A DNA stretch of 42,540 bases from Pseudomonadota bacterium. Lineage in GTDB: Bacteria; Myxococcota_A; UBA796; GCA-2862545. Position numbers and translations under genes: made by a program. This document shows, piece by piece, positions 33,778 through 42,480 of the stretch. The DNA lies in contig CANJMY010000028.1 of NCBI GenBank assembly GCA_947475315.1, positions 1 through 42,540 on the forward strand. The letters are read 5' to 3'. Below the pieces are notes generated by a model, which made no database searches, had not been told where the DNA came from, and saw nothing but the letters and a program-made list of their open reading frames with translations. Every line of letters starts with the position of its first letter. Position 1 is the first letter of the stretch.

Positions 33778-35187
33778 ATGTTGTTTTCGGCGTTGTGGAT
33801 GCAGGTGGCGTGCGCCATGGACGGACAGGGGCTCGTCCACTCTCCCACGCCGATCGGGCAGCGCCTGATGTCGCTGGCCGGCGTGTTCGGCTTCGTCGGG
33901 ATCGCCTGGCTGCTCAGGGAGCGGGACCGCAAGGTGGACTGGCGCCCGGTCCTGTGGGGCACGGCCTTTCAGTTCGCGGCGGCCCTGATCATCCTGTCAC
34001 CGGCGGTGTCGCACTTCTTCTACACGGTGATGGACTCGGGCGTGAACCGACTCCTGGCGTTCACCGAGGACGGCGCGAACTTCCTGTTCGGCACCATCGA
34101 GCCGCACGAGATCATGGTGGAAGGGAAGCTCCAGACCTTTGCTGGGGTGGTGTCGCCCCCCATGAAGAGCTTCGCGTTCTGGATCCTGCCCACCATCATC
34201 TTCTTCTCGGCCCTCATGAGCGTGATGTACCACCTGGGCATCATGCAGTTCATCGTCCGGGTCATGGCCCGGGTGATGGTCAAGACCTTCGGGACGAGCG
34301 GCGCTGAGAGCCTCTCGACGGCGGCCAACATCTTCGTGGGCCAGACCGAGGCGCCGCTGCTGGTACGACCGTTCGTCGCCACGATGACGCGCTCTGAGCT
34401 GATGTGCGTGATGGTGGGCGGCTTTGGCACCGTCGCGGGCGGCGTCATGGGCGCGTACGTGAAGTTCCTCCACGGCATCCCGGGCATCGCCGGGCACCTG
34501 ATGATCGCGTCGATCATCGCGGCGCCCGCAACCATCGCCATCGCCAAGGTGATGGTGCCGGAGACCGAGGTTCCCAAGACCCGTGGTGAGGTGAAGATCG
34601 AGATGCCGAACGCCGCGTCCAACGTGATCGAGGCCGCCGCGCTGGGCGCCACGGACGGCATGTCCCTGGCGATCAACGTGGGCGCCATGCTGATCGCCTT
34701 CGTCGCGCTGGTGAAGATGGTCGACTTCTCCATCGGCGCGGTGCCGGTCGTGTTCTGCGGGGATGTCACGACCCTTGGCTACACCTGCGCGGCGGGCGTC
34801 CAGGCGGCGCCCATGGACCTGGCCCACATCTTCGGTTGGGTCTTCTTCCCGCTCGCCTTCCTGATGGGCGTGCCGCTCCACGAGTGCGCCACCGTGGGTC
34901 AGCTGCTGGGCGAGAAGGTCGTGCTGACCGAGTTCGTCGCCTTCTTCCACCTCGGCCAGATCGTCGACGGCACGACGCCGCTGGTGCTCTCGGAGCGCAC
35001 CGCGGTCATCGCCAGCTACGCGCTGTGCGGGTTCTCGAACTTCGCCAGCATCGGCATCCAGCTCGGCGGCATCGGGGCGATGGCGCCCGAGCGCCGCGGT
35101 GAGCTGGCCAGCTTGGGCCTGAAGGCGATGGTCGCCGGCATGCTGGTGAACTGCATGACCGCGGCCGTGGTCGGCGTGCTGCTCTAG
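33778..35187 (+). CDS. Concentrative nucleoside transporter (NupC/CNT family)
   Basis: 469 residues. The ATG at 33778 follows GGAGA and begins the first membrane helix; the upstream ATG at 33709 lacks a site. About ten TM helices. The CNT signatures are present: VGQTEAPLLVRPF in the first substrate half, GGFGTVAGGVMGAYV, and the second half ending ALCGFSNFASIGIQLGGIGAMAPERR. The family imports nucleosides using Na+ or H+ gradients. A loop of ~30 extra residues between helices 2 and 3 makes it slightly longer than E. coli NupC. Confidence 0.92.
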   Translation: MLFSALWMQVACAMDGQGLVHSPTPIGQRLMSLAGVFGFVGIAWLLRERDRKVDWRPVLWGTAFQFAAALIILSPAVSHFFYTVMDSGVNRLLAFTEDGANFLFGTIEPHEIMVEGKLQTFAGVVSPPMKSFAFWILPTIIFFSALMSVMYHLGIMQFIVRVMARVMVKTFGTSGAESLSTAANIFVGQTEAPLLVRPFVATMTRSELMCVMVGGFGTVAGGVMGAYVKFLHGIPGIAGHLMIASIIAAPATIAIAKVMVPETEVPKTRGEVKIEMPNAASNVIEAAALGATDGMSLAINVGAMLIAFVALVKMVDFSIGAVPVVFCGDVTTLGYTCAAGVQAAPMDLAHIFGWVFFPLAFLMGVPLHECATVGQLLGEKVVLTEFVAFFHLGQIVDGTTPLVLSERTAVIASYALCGFSNFASIGIQLGGIGAMAPERRGELASLGLKAMVAGMLVNCMTAAVVGVLL

Positions 35188-35258
35188 CGGACGGACCGAT
35201 CCGTCCGGTCAGCGCCACGCGAGGCGCTAGCCTGACGGATCAAACGACCGATCCCGTC
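35188..35258. terminator. Three tandem hairpins after the nucleoside transporter gene
   Basis: Directly after the stop: hairpin 1 (35188-35207), CGGACGGA with a CCGA loop and TCCGTCCG, a perfect 8-bp stem; hairpin 2 (35211-35228), AGCGCC/GGCGCT; hairpin 3 (35234-35258), GACGG-ATC/GATCCCGTC with one bulge. No T tract follows, so this is a terminator-like or RNA-stabilising array, strand unresolved because the next gene is convergent. Confidence 0.5.
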
Positions 35259-35272
35259 GGGCGGACGTGGCT

Positions 35273-35509
35273 TTAGTCGAGCAGCTCTGCGTCCATCTTC
35301 TCGCGGCGGTCGTCCAGCCAGCGCATCACGCGCGCGGCGGCCCGCTGGCCCAGCTTCCGGATCCCCTGCGGAACCACCTTGGACTGCGCCTGGAAGGCGA
35401 GTGCGGCGGCGATCACGGCGGGACGGAAGGGCTGGGATTGCAAAAAGACTCCGGGGAAGGGGGAGATGCGCGCGTTGAGGTCCGCCAAGGCAAGGGGGGG
35501 AAGAGCCAC
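35273..35509 (-). CDS. Small hypothetical protein
   Basis: 78 residues if the GTG at 35509 is used; the frame runs back to a TTG at 35551, but the first codons of that extension use A/T at third positions unlike the rest. After that the codon use is as GC-rich at position three as neighbouring genes. The product has a hydrophobic-aromatic N-terminal half (FPGVFLQSQPF) and a basic-to-acidic helical C-terminus ending EKMDAELLD. I recognise no family. The opposite strand is also open but encodes a less protein-like sequence. It faces the transporter gene. Confidence 0.45.
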   Translation of the reverse strand: MALPPLALADLNARISPFPGVFLQSQPFRPAVIAAALAFQAQSKVVPQGIRKLGQRAAARVMRWLDDRREKMDAELLD

Positions 35510-35630
35510 GACAGGCTCAACGCGCGCATGTTCAACTGAACTTGGACTCAATGTCGCACAAAGGGGACCCCGATCGGGTGCCTCCCTTCGAACAAGTTGC
35601 GTCGGAGGGGGAAGCGGTGGCGTATCAACT

Positions 35631-35656
35631 GCCTGCCAAGGGGGTGCGCGGCAGGC
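35631..35656 (+). promoter_or_regulatory. Inverted repeat upstream of smc
   Basis: GCCTGCC (35631-35637) and GGCAGGC (35650-35656) form a perfect 7-bp inverted repeat 57 bases before the smc ATG. It could be a regulator site or an mRNA leader hairpin. No convincing -35/-10 pair is visible in the rest of this 200-bp gap. Confidence 0.35.
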
Positions 35657-35713
35657 TGCTAGACGCTACCGTAGCCCCGGTTTGTCCCCACCAACCAGGG
35701 GCGTCGAGGCGTC

Positions 35714-38700
35714 ATGCGCATCACGCGGCTCGAGCTGCACGGGTTCAAGTCCTTCGCGGACCGAACGGTGTTCGCGTTCGGGCACGGTATCTCGTGCGTG
35801 GTCGGGCCCAACGGGTGCGGCAAGAGCAACGTCATCGACGCGCTGCGGTGGTGCATCGGCGAGCAGTCCGCCCGCAGCCTGCGCGGCGACGACATGCAGG
35901 ACGTCATCTTCGCGGGGTCGTCCGACCGCAAGCCCGTCGGCTACGCTGAGGTGGCGATCACCTTCACGTCCGAAGGCGGTGACCCGTTCCCGGGCGACTA
36001 CGCCCGGTACACAGAGGTCCAGATCGCCCGCCGGCTCTACAGGTCGGGCGCGTCTGAGTACCTGATCAACCAGACCCGGGTGCGCCGCAAGGACATCCTG
36101 GACCTGATCATGGACACAGGCATCGGCAACGACCTGTACAGCTTCATCGAGCAGGGCCGAATCGACAAGATTGTCTCGGCCAGCCCGGAAGACCGCCGCG
36201 CGCTGATCGACGAGGCTGCCGGCATCGTCCGCTACAAGAAGCGCCGGGAGGAGGCTCGCCAGAAGTTGGAGGCCACCTCCACCCAGCTCGACCGCGCGGC
36301 CGACGTGTCGGACGAGATGTACCGGCGCCTCTCTACCTTAGAGAAGCAGGTCATCAAGGCGGCCCGCTTCCGGCAGCTCCGCGCGCTGGTGCGTCAGGAG
36401 GAGATCCTGCTCGCGCTGGCCAAGCAGGCCGATCTGGCCGAGGTCCGTGAGGAGGTGGGCGGCCGCCTGACCGCGCTGGGCACCATGGTCACCACGCTCG
36501 ACGCGTCCGTGATCGCCAAGACCGACGATGTCATCCTGCGCCAGGGCGAGGTCGACGTCGCCACCGCCGCCGCCGAAGACGCCCGCGAGACGCTGGCCGA
36601 GATCGACGCCCAGCGGCGCGAGGCGCTCGCCACCGCCCAGCTGCAGGAGCAGCGCGCCAATGAGCTCGGCACCCAGTTCGACCGCGCGCGCGAGGATCTG
36701 GAGGACGACGCGCGTCGGTTGGCCCAGGCCGAGGAGTCCGGCCGCGCCGCCGAGACCGAGCTGAAGGACGTCGACGCCGCCCTGGGAGGCGCCACCTCGC
36801 TGGCCGCCGCGGCGCGGGTCCGATTGGCGGAGACCTCGTCGGCGCGCGACGAGGCGCGGGTTGAGTCGCGTTCGGCGGAGGCGGCGGCGGGCGAGGCCGC
36901 GGCTGAGCGGGCTGAGCGTACGGCCCGGGTGGAGTCCCTCAAGGCGCGCGCGATCGAGCTGCCCGAGCGCATCGCGCTGGTCCGTGGGCGCCTGGACGCG
37001 TCCGCCGACGAGCGCATCATCTTGGACAAGCGCATCGCGGTCGCGCGTAGCGTGCTCGACGATCGCAGCGGCAAGATCGCCGAGATCGATGCCCGTCGCG
37101 CTGCTGCGGCAGAGGAGCTGGAGTCGCGGGTCCGTCGCGATCTGCACGCCCGGGACTCGGTTCGTAAGGCTGAGGCGGACCTCGACGGCGCGCAGAAGGC
37201 GCTCGCCGAAGCGATGGCCGCCGCCGAGGCCACCGCGGGCCAGGCTGACGAAGAGGTCGCGGCGCGCGTCGGGCGTGTGGCGCAGCAGGAAGAGAACCGG
37301 GTCCGCGACCTGGAGCGCGCCGCCGCACGTGCGCTCTCTGAGACCGAGGATCGGGAGCGCTACGAGCTGGCCAAGGCCGAGCAGGCGGCACGCGCCGCGA
37401 CCGAGGCCGCGCGCAGCGGCGCGGATTCGGCGCTCGCACAGTGGCGCACCCAGACGGAGGCGTCGCTCGCGCGTGACGAGGCCGCGCGGGAGCAGGCCAT
37501 CGATCAGGCCGTGGCGACCGCCACCACGGAGCTGGACGCGGCCGAGAAGGAGGGCATGGCCTCGGTCACCGCCGAGATCGCCGCGGCCCGAGAGCGTCGA
37601 GATCAGGCCGAGGCGCGGCTGACCGAGGCGCGCGCGGCGCTGCAGGACGCCGACGCCCGCATGGCCATGGCCGTGAAGCGTCGCCGCGAGGTCGAGGGCC
37701 GGATCGCCGCCATGGAGGCCGAAGAGGCCGCGGCGGGGTCGCGCGACGCGGGCGGTCGCGCGGTGAAGGACGCCGTGCCGGACGCGCCGCGGCTCCTCGA
37801 CGCCCTGAAGAAGGCGGGCGTGGATCCCGCGACGGTGTCGACCCTGGTCGGCGACCGGCTGCTGCTCCCGGCGCTCGGCGACGGCGTGCTCGGCCGGGCG
37901 GCGGCGGCGGCGCGCAAGGCTGGACGGGCCCGGGTGATCCTGGCGGGGCGCGCGGCTTCGGTCGACGCGTTGATGGCCGGCGTGGCGGTAGTCGACACGT
38001 TGGAGGCGGCGCTCGCGCACCACGTCAAGACCGGCGGCGCGGCCGTCGTGCGCGAGAGCGGCGAGCGGGTCGACTCCGACGGCGTCGTCCACCTGGGCAG
38101 CGCGGGCGAAGAGGCCGAAGCCGCGGTCGCGCGTCAGGCGGCGCTGGATCAGGCGCGCGCGGACCTGGACGCCCGCAGCGCCGACGTGGCGGTGGGCGAG
38201 GGTGAGGTGACGGCCGGGCGCGCGAGGGTCGAGGCCGGCTCGATCGCGGCGCGCAAGGCCGCTGAGCAGGTGGACGCCTCCGAGCGGGTGGCCCGCGAGC
38301 GCGTCGCGGCGCACATCGCGTCCGTGCGCGCGGCGGGTGAGGCGCGGATCCGGGACCTCCGCCAGCAGCGCGCCGAAGGTCGTGCCGCGGCGCGCGCCGT
38401 GTTCGAGGCCGAGCTGGCGACGAGGGTCGCGGGTCGCGACGAGCAGGTGGTCCGCGCCCGTGGTGAGGCCGACGCGGGTCTGGCCAAGGTGCGCGAGGCG
38501 CTGGTCGCCCGCCAGTCCGAGCGACGGACGTCGTTCGAGGCTGAGCGCGAGGCCCGCCGGGTCGAGGTCGTGGCCAAGCTGGAGGCGGCGCGTGTCCAGG
38601 CGTGGGAGGCGGTCCGCGCCACCACCGCTGACGTCGCCGTCCGCCGCGAGCGGCTGCGCGAAGAGACCGACGGGCTCCGTGTCACGCTCGAGAAGTCGCG

Positions 38701-40264
38701 CCGTCGCGCCGATCGCGAGGCGATGGACCTGATGGAGGGCCGCGAGGCGGTCGCCGTCTGCACCCGCGAACGCGCGGCGGAAGATATGGTCGTCGTGCGC
38801 GTGCAGGCCGAGCGCGACGGCGCCGAGGAGTCCAAGCGGGCCCTCGATGAGCGCGTGATCGTGCTGACGAGCGAGCGGGAGACGCTGGAGCGCTCCCTGG
38901 CCGAGGTCTCGTCCGCGCTCGCCGAGCAGATATCCCGGTTGGACGCCGTGCTGACCCGCGCCGCCGACGCCGAGGGCGCCTTGGCCGCCACCCGGGCCCG
39001 CCTGCTGGAGCGCGAGGCCTCGGCCGACGCCGCCCGCCAGACCCTGACCGACGCGGACTCGGCCCTCGCCTCCTTGAGGGAGCGCCGCGCCGCCGCCGAG
39101 GCCACCTCCGCCGCGTCCATTCGCGAGCGGGAGACGACGTCCGTGCGGATCGAGGGCGCCCGGCAGCGCCTGGGCGAGATCGAGGTGCTGCGCGCCGCGG
39201 CCCTCGAAGCCTTGCGGGACGCGAACGAGCGCGCCAACCAGCGCGCGGATGAGCGCCAGGTCGCGGTCGTCCGCCTGGACGCCGCCCGCGAGCGCATGAC
39301 GTCCGTCCGGGTCGCCTACGACACCCTCGTGTCTACCCTTAGGGAGGAGGAGGCGGCGCTGACCCAGGCGCGCGCCGACTTGCTGGCCGCCGAGCAGCGT
39401 CATCAGGCGGCGGTGGGGGAGCTGGAGTCCCTCCGCGCCCGCATCGAGGAGCGCTACCAGTTGGATCTGCCCGCCGCGCTCGAGCAGCTCATCGCGCGCA
39501 GCGGCCTGGTGCTGGAGCCGCCCGACGACGTCCGCGAGCCCGTTGAGGTGGGCGAGCGCAAGGTGGACGCGGTCGGCGCCCTGATCATCCGGCCGGAGAT
39601 GCTCGACGACGAGGTGGTCATCAAGGACTTCGTCACCCGCATCGAGGAGCACCGTCGGCAGCTGTCCTCGCTCGGCGACGTCAACCTGACCGCGCTCGAG
39701 GAGTACACAGAACTCGCCGCCCGCTACAAGGAGCTCGACGGCCAGCGGGCCGACCTGGACGAGTCGGTGAACAGCCTGAAATCGGCGATCGCCAAGATGA
39801 ACAAGACCTGCCGCGAGCAGTTCCGCGAGACCTTCGACCGGGTGAACGAGGCCTTCAAGACCGCCTACCCCAACCTGGTCGGCGGCGGTGAGGCGCGTCT
39901 GCAGCTGACGCAGGAGGAGGATCTGCTGGAGACGGGCGTCGAGGTCGTCGTCCGTCCGCCGGGCAAGCGCCTCCAGACCCTGTCGCTCCTGTCGGGCGGT
40001 GAGAAGGCGATGACCGCGATCGCGCTTCTGCTGGCGCTGTTCTCGGTGAAGCCATCGCCCTTCTGCGTGCTCGACGAGGTGGACGCCCCGCTCGACGAGG
40101 CGAACGGCGCCCGGTTCAACGACATGCTCCGGCAGATGTGCGACAAGACGCAGTTTCTGGTCGTCACGCACAACCGCAAGACCATGGAGTGCGCGGACAC
40201 CCTATATGGTGTGACCATGCCGACCCCGGGTGTCTCCACCCTGGTGTCGGTCCGAGTGGACTAG
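35714..40264 (+). CDS. smc: Chromosome segregation protein SMC, unusually long
   Basis: 1516 residues, against ~1150-1200 in typical bacterial SMC. Head: Walker A GPNGCGKSN (31-39) and the family N-terminus RLELHGFKSFADRT, then FIEQGRIDKIVSASPEDRR. Two Ala/Glu/Arg-rich coiled coils (~170-685 and ~800-1380) flank a compact hinge of ~110 residues (~689-799; VVDTLEAALAHH, SDGVVHLGSAG). C-terminal head: signature LLSGGEKAMTA (~1425), Walker B VLDEVDAPLDEAN and LVVTHNRKTME. SMC folds and segregates chromosomes with ScpAB. Followed 7 bp later by ftsY. Both head halves are intact, so it should be functional; arm length is the anomaly. Confidence 0.95.
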   Translation: MRITRLELHGFKSFADRTVFAFGHGISCVVGPNGCGKSNVIDALRWCIGEQSARSLRGDDMQDVIFAGSSDRKPVGYAEVAITFTSEGGDPFPGDYARYTEVQIARRLYRSGASEYLINQTRVRRKDILDLIMDTGIGNDLYSFIEQGRIDKIVSASPEDRRALIDEAAGIVRYKKRREEARQKLEATSTQLDRAADVSDEMYRRLSTLEKQVIKAARFRQLRALVRQEEILLALAKQADLAEVREEVGGRLTALGTMVTTLDASVIAKTDDVILRQGEVDVATAAAEDARETLAEIDAQRREALATAQLQEQRANELGTQFDRAREDLEDDARRLAQAEESGRAAETELKDVDAALGGATSLAAAARVRLAETSSARDEARVESRSAEAAAGEAAAERAERTARVESLKARAIELPERIALVRGRLDASADERIILDKRIAVARSVLDDRSGKIAEIDARRAAAAEELESRVRRDLHARDSVRKAEADLDGAQKALAEAMAAAEATAGQADEEVAARVGRVAQQEENRVRDLERAAARALSETEDRERYELAKAEQAARAATEAARSGADSALAQWRTQTEASLARDEAAREQAIDQAVATATTELDAAEKEGMASVTAEIAAARERRDQAEARLTEARAALQDADARMAMAVKRRREVEGRIAAMEAEEAAAGSRDAGGRAVKDAVPDAPRLLDALKKAGVDPATVSTLVGDRLLLPALGDGVLGRAAAAARKAGRARVILAGRAASVDALMAGVAVVDTLEAALAHHVKTGGAAVVRESGERVDSDGVVHLGSAGEEAEAAVARQAALDQARADLDARSADVAVGEGEVTAGRARVEAGSIAARKAAEQVDASERVARERVAAHIASVRAAGEARIRDLRQQRAEGRAAARAVFEAELATRVAGRDEQVVRARGEADAGLAKVREALVARQSERRTSFEAEREARRVEVVAKLEAARVQAWEAVRATTADVAVRRERLREETDGLRVTLEKSRRRADREAMDLMEGREAVAVCTRERAAEDMVVVRVQAERDGAEESKRALDERVIVLTSERETLERSLAEVSSALAEQISRLDAVLTRAADAEGALAATRARLLEREASADAARQTLTDADSALASLRERRAAAEATSAASIRERETTSVRIEGARQRLGEIEVLRAAALEALRDANERANQRADERQVAVVRLDAARERMTSVRVAYDTLVSTLREEEAALTQARADLLAAEQRHQAAVGELESLRARIEERYQLDLPAALEQLIARSGLVLEPPDDVREPVEVGERKVDAVGALIIRPEMLDDEVVIKDFVTRIEEHRRQLSSLGDVNLTALEEYTELAARYKELDGQRADLDESVNSLKSAIAKMNKTCREQFRETFDRVNEAFKTAYPNLVGGGEARLQLTQEEDLLETGVEVVVRPPGKRLQTLSLLSGGEKAMTAIALLLALFSVKPSPFCVLDEVDAPLDEANGARFNDMLRQMCDKTQFLVVTHNRKTMECADTLYGVTMPTPGVSTLVSVRVD

Positions 40265-40271
40265 GGAGGAC

Positions 40272-41384
40272 ATGGTGCTGCCTGGACTCGCGCTGATCGC
40301 CGATGTGCCGCCGCTCGATCCGACCGGACCGCTCGCGCCGCTGTTGTTGGGTGGCGTCGTCGTGCTGGGGCTGGGCACCTGGGCGGTCCTGCGTCGTCGC
40401 GCCCGTCGCCAGCTTGAGGACGCGCAGCGACCAGACGTCCCCCGCATCGCGCTCCCGCCGTCCATCGTCGCCGACGGGCCGACGGGTCTGACGGCGCGCC
40501 TGCGGGACCGGATGTCGCGCACCCGCGAGGCGCTCTCCGCCCGCTTCGACGGCCTGTTCGGTCGCGTGGTCGACGAGGCGATGCTGACGGAGCTGGAGGA
40601 GACCCTCCTGACCTCCGACGTCGGCTTGGCCACCACGGAGCGGGTGCTCGACGGCCTCCGCGCGCGGGTGCGGGCCGGAACGACGGACGGCGCCGTGCTG
40701 CGCGCGGGCCTGCGCGACGATCTCCGCGGCATGCTCTCGTCGGTCTCGGCGCCATTTGGGCCCGGCCCTGCGGAGGGGCCGTTCGTGATTCTGGTCGTGG
40801 GGGTCAACGGCAGCGGCAAGACCACCACCATCGGCAAACTGGCCGCCCGCTTCGTGCGCGACGGGAAGAAAGTGCTGGTGGCGGCGGGGGACACCTACCG
40901 GGCCGCCGCTGCGGAACAGCTCGCGATCTGGGCGGATCGCGCGGGCGCCGAGATTGTGCGCCAGGGCGAGGGCGCGGATCCGGCGGCGGTCGTGTTCGAC
41001 GCGCTCGACGCGGCCAAGTCTCGCGGCGCCCAGGTGGTGATCATCGACACCGCCGGACGGCTGCAGACCAAGAAGCCCCTCATGGAGGAGCTGACCAAGA
41101 TCCGCAAGGTGATCGACCGCAAGGTGCCTGGCGCGCCGCACGAGACCCTCCTGGTGCTGGACGGCACGATGGGCCAGAACGCCATGTCGCAAGCGCGCAC
41201 CTTCCACGAGGCCACGCCCATCACCGGGGTCGTCGTCACCAAGCTCGACGGCACCGCGAAGGGCGGCATGGTCTTCTCGATCGCGCACGAGCTGCACACG
41301 CCCGTGAAGTGGATCGGAATCGGGGAGGGCGTGGACGACCTGCGCCCGTTCGAGGTCGACGCGTTCGTCGACGCGCTGTTGTAG
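40272..41384 (+). CDS. ftsY: Signal recognition particle receptor FtsY
   Basis: 370 residues. The ATG at 40272 follows GGGAGGA. An N-terminal TM helix (~20-38, LAPLLLGGVVVLGLGTWAV) followed by an Arg-rich stretch anchors it, instead of the acidic A domain of E. coli FtsY. The NG domain then shows G1 GVNGSGKTT, DTYRAAAAEQL, DTAGRLQTK, TKLDGTAKGG and GIGEGVDDLRPF. It receives SRP-ribosome complexes at the membrane. smc-ftsY adjacency is common in bacteria and suggests co-transcription. Confidence 0.95.
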   Translation: MVLPGLALIADVPPLDPTGPLAPLLLGGVVVLGLGTWAVLRRRARRQLEDAQRPDVPRIALPPSIVADGPTGLTARLRDRMSRTREALSARFDGLFGRVVDEAMLTELEETLLTSDVGLATTERVLDGLRARVRAGTTDGAVLRAGLRDDLRGMLSSVSAPFGPGPAEGPFVILVVGVNGSGKTTTIGKLAARFVRDGKKVLVAAGDTYRAAAAEQLAIWADRAGAEIVRQGEGADPAAVVFDALDAAKSRGAQVVIIDTAGRLQTKKPLMEELTKIRKVIDRKVPGAPHETLLVLDGTMGQNAMSQARTFHEATPITGVVVTKLDGTAKGGMVFSIAHELHTPVKWIGIGEGVDDLRPFEVDAFVDALL

Positions 41385-41432
41385 CCGCCAGAGCGGGCGA
41401 ATCGCGTTAACCAGACGGCGTTCGGGGGTCCG

Positions 41433-41744
41433 GTGAAGGTCAGCATCCAGCTTCGCGGCCAGACGTATACGGTCCGCAGCGATCAAGACGACGTCGATCT
41501 CCATGAGGTCGCCCGCTACGTCGACGCGCGCATGCGCGAGGTCTCGGGCAGCACGCGCACGCTCGACGACTACACGATCGCCTTGCTTGCCGCGCTCAAC
41601 ATCGCGAGCGACTTCCGCCGCTTGCAGCGGCAGGTCGACGGGGATCTGGCGGATCTGGATCGTGAGCTCGCCGCGGCGACGCTGCTGCTGGAGTCCGAGG
41701 CCGGTGGCCCGGATGGCGACGAGACGGACGGGGCAGGGGCGTGA
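41433..41744 (+). CDS. zapA: Cell division protein ZapA
   Basis: 103 residues. The start is a GTG at 41433. N-terminal ZapA beta-strands (VSIQLRGQTYTVRS, HEVARYVDARMREV) precede a coiled-coil helix (LNIASDFRRLQRQVDGDLADLDRELAA). ZapA crosslinks FtsZ filaments in the division ring. It starts 48 bp after ftsY and its stop overlaps the next GTG start (GTGA). Confidence 0.85.
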   Translation: MKVSIQLRGQTYTVRSDQDDVDLHEVARYVDARMREVSGSTRTLDDYTIALLAALNIASDFRRLQRQVDGDLADLDRELAAATLLLESEAGGPDGDETDGAGA

Positions 41745-42223
41745 GCGACCAGCCTGCGGCCACGTCGGCGTCGCAGGTGGTGGACGTGTGGCGTACCACC
41801 GCCAACCAAGCGCGCGTGGCGTCGCTGTTGGTGGGCGTGGGCGCGCTCGGCGTCCTAATCGTCGCGCGGTGGCTGGATCCATCGGGGAGCGGGCACTCCA
41901 CGCACCTGCAGCTCGGTCTGCAGCCTTGCACGTTCCTCGCGGTGACGGGCTGGCCCTGTCCCATGTGCGGCGCGACCACCACGTTCGCGTTGATGGCGGA
42001 TGGACGGGTGCTGCAAGGCCTTTGGAACCAGCCTTTTGCCGCGTTCCTGTTCCTCGCGGACGCGGTGGTGGCGGGGATCAGCTTGGCCGATGCAGCCTGG
42101 CCGCGCGGACGGTGGCGTCGGATCGGCGACGCGCTGCGCCCGCACGAGCCCCAGCTCGCCGTCGCCTTCGTGACCGCGATGATGCTCGGTTGGATCTGGA
42201 AAATTGCGATGATGAGATTCTGA
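41741..42223 (+). CDS. DUF2752 membrane protein
   Basis: 160 residues, GTG start overlapping the zapA stop. DUF2752 hallmark: CTFLAVTGWPCPMCGATTT, a pair of CxxC-type cysteines at the membrane edge. About three hydrophobic segments (~27-43, ~100-120, ~140-155). The function of this family is unknown. It is coupled to zapA and immediately precedes the rRNA leader. Confidence 0.85.
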   Translation: MSDQPAATSASQVVDVWRTTANQARVASLLVGVGALGVLIVARWLDPSGSGHSTHLQLGLQPCTFLAVTGWPCPMCGATTTFALMADGRVLQGLWNQPFAAFLFLADAVVAGISLADAAWPRGRWRRIGDALRPHEPQLAVAFVTAMMLGWIWKIAMMRF

Positions 42224-42231
42224 TGCTTGCG

Positions 42232-42267
42232 CGCAGCCGCCTGCCCCATTAAGAGGCGCGGGCTGCG
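42232..42267 (+). terminator. Hairpin after the zapA-DUF2752 unit
   Basis: CGCAGCC-GCCT pairs with AGGC-(GCG)-GGCTGCG around an 11-base loop, 8 bases after the DUF2752 stop. An 11-bp stem with a 3-base bulge is strong, but no T tract follows. It may end the ftsY-zapA transcript ahead of the rRNA operon. Confidence 0.45.
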
Positions 42268-42273
42268 GCAAAC

Positions 42274-42480
42274 CGGTCAAACGGTCAACGCGGCGCAGAA
42301 CAACCACCTCGGTGGGCGTTCGGTCTTTGAAAAGCAATCAGTAAATGGCAAACCACGAAAGTGGTCGTAGTGGTAGAGATTGTCGTCGGCTCGTCCGGCG
42401 GCGGTCTTGCGTAAATAGAGAGCCAATCGACCACAAGTCGAGCTCAAAGCGACTGGCTTCGGCCAGAGCTTGAAGGCAAA
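42274..42480 (+). promoter_or_regulatory. rRNA operon leader with boxA-like element
   Basis: Base composition drops towards A/T. Visible elements: a CGGTCAA direct repeat (42274-42280 and 42282-42288); a boxA-like GGTCTTTGAAAAGCAATCA (42322-42340), as found in rRNA antitermination leaders; hairpin ACCAC-GAAA-GTGGT (42352-42365) with a GNRA loop; hairpin TCGAC/GTCGA (42427-42441); and CTGGC-TTCG-GCCAG (42453-42466) with a UUCG loop just before the 16S start. The promoter itself is not clear; TTGCGC (42227) with TAAGAG 17 bases on is a weak candidate. Confidence 0.65.

Noticed and set aside
36338-40171. 1277-residue open frame antisense to smc
   Set aside because: It is the mirror of a coding strand with G/C at third positions; the product is Arg/Leu/Gly-rich without motifs or a ribosome site, while smc on the other strand has all family motifs.
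42227-42255. rRNA promoter TTGCGC-N17-TAAGAG
   Set aside because: It overlaps the hairpin and both boxes match poorly; not called as a promoter feature.
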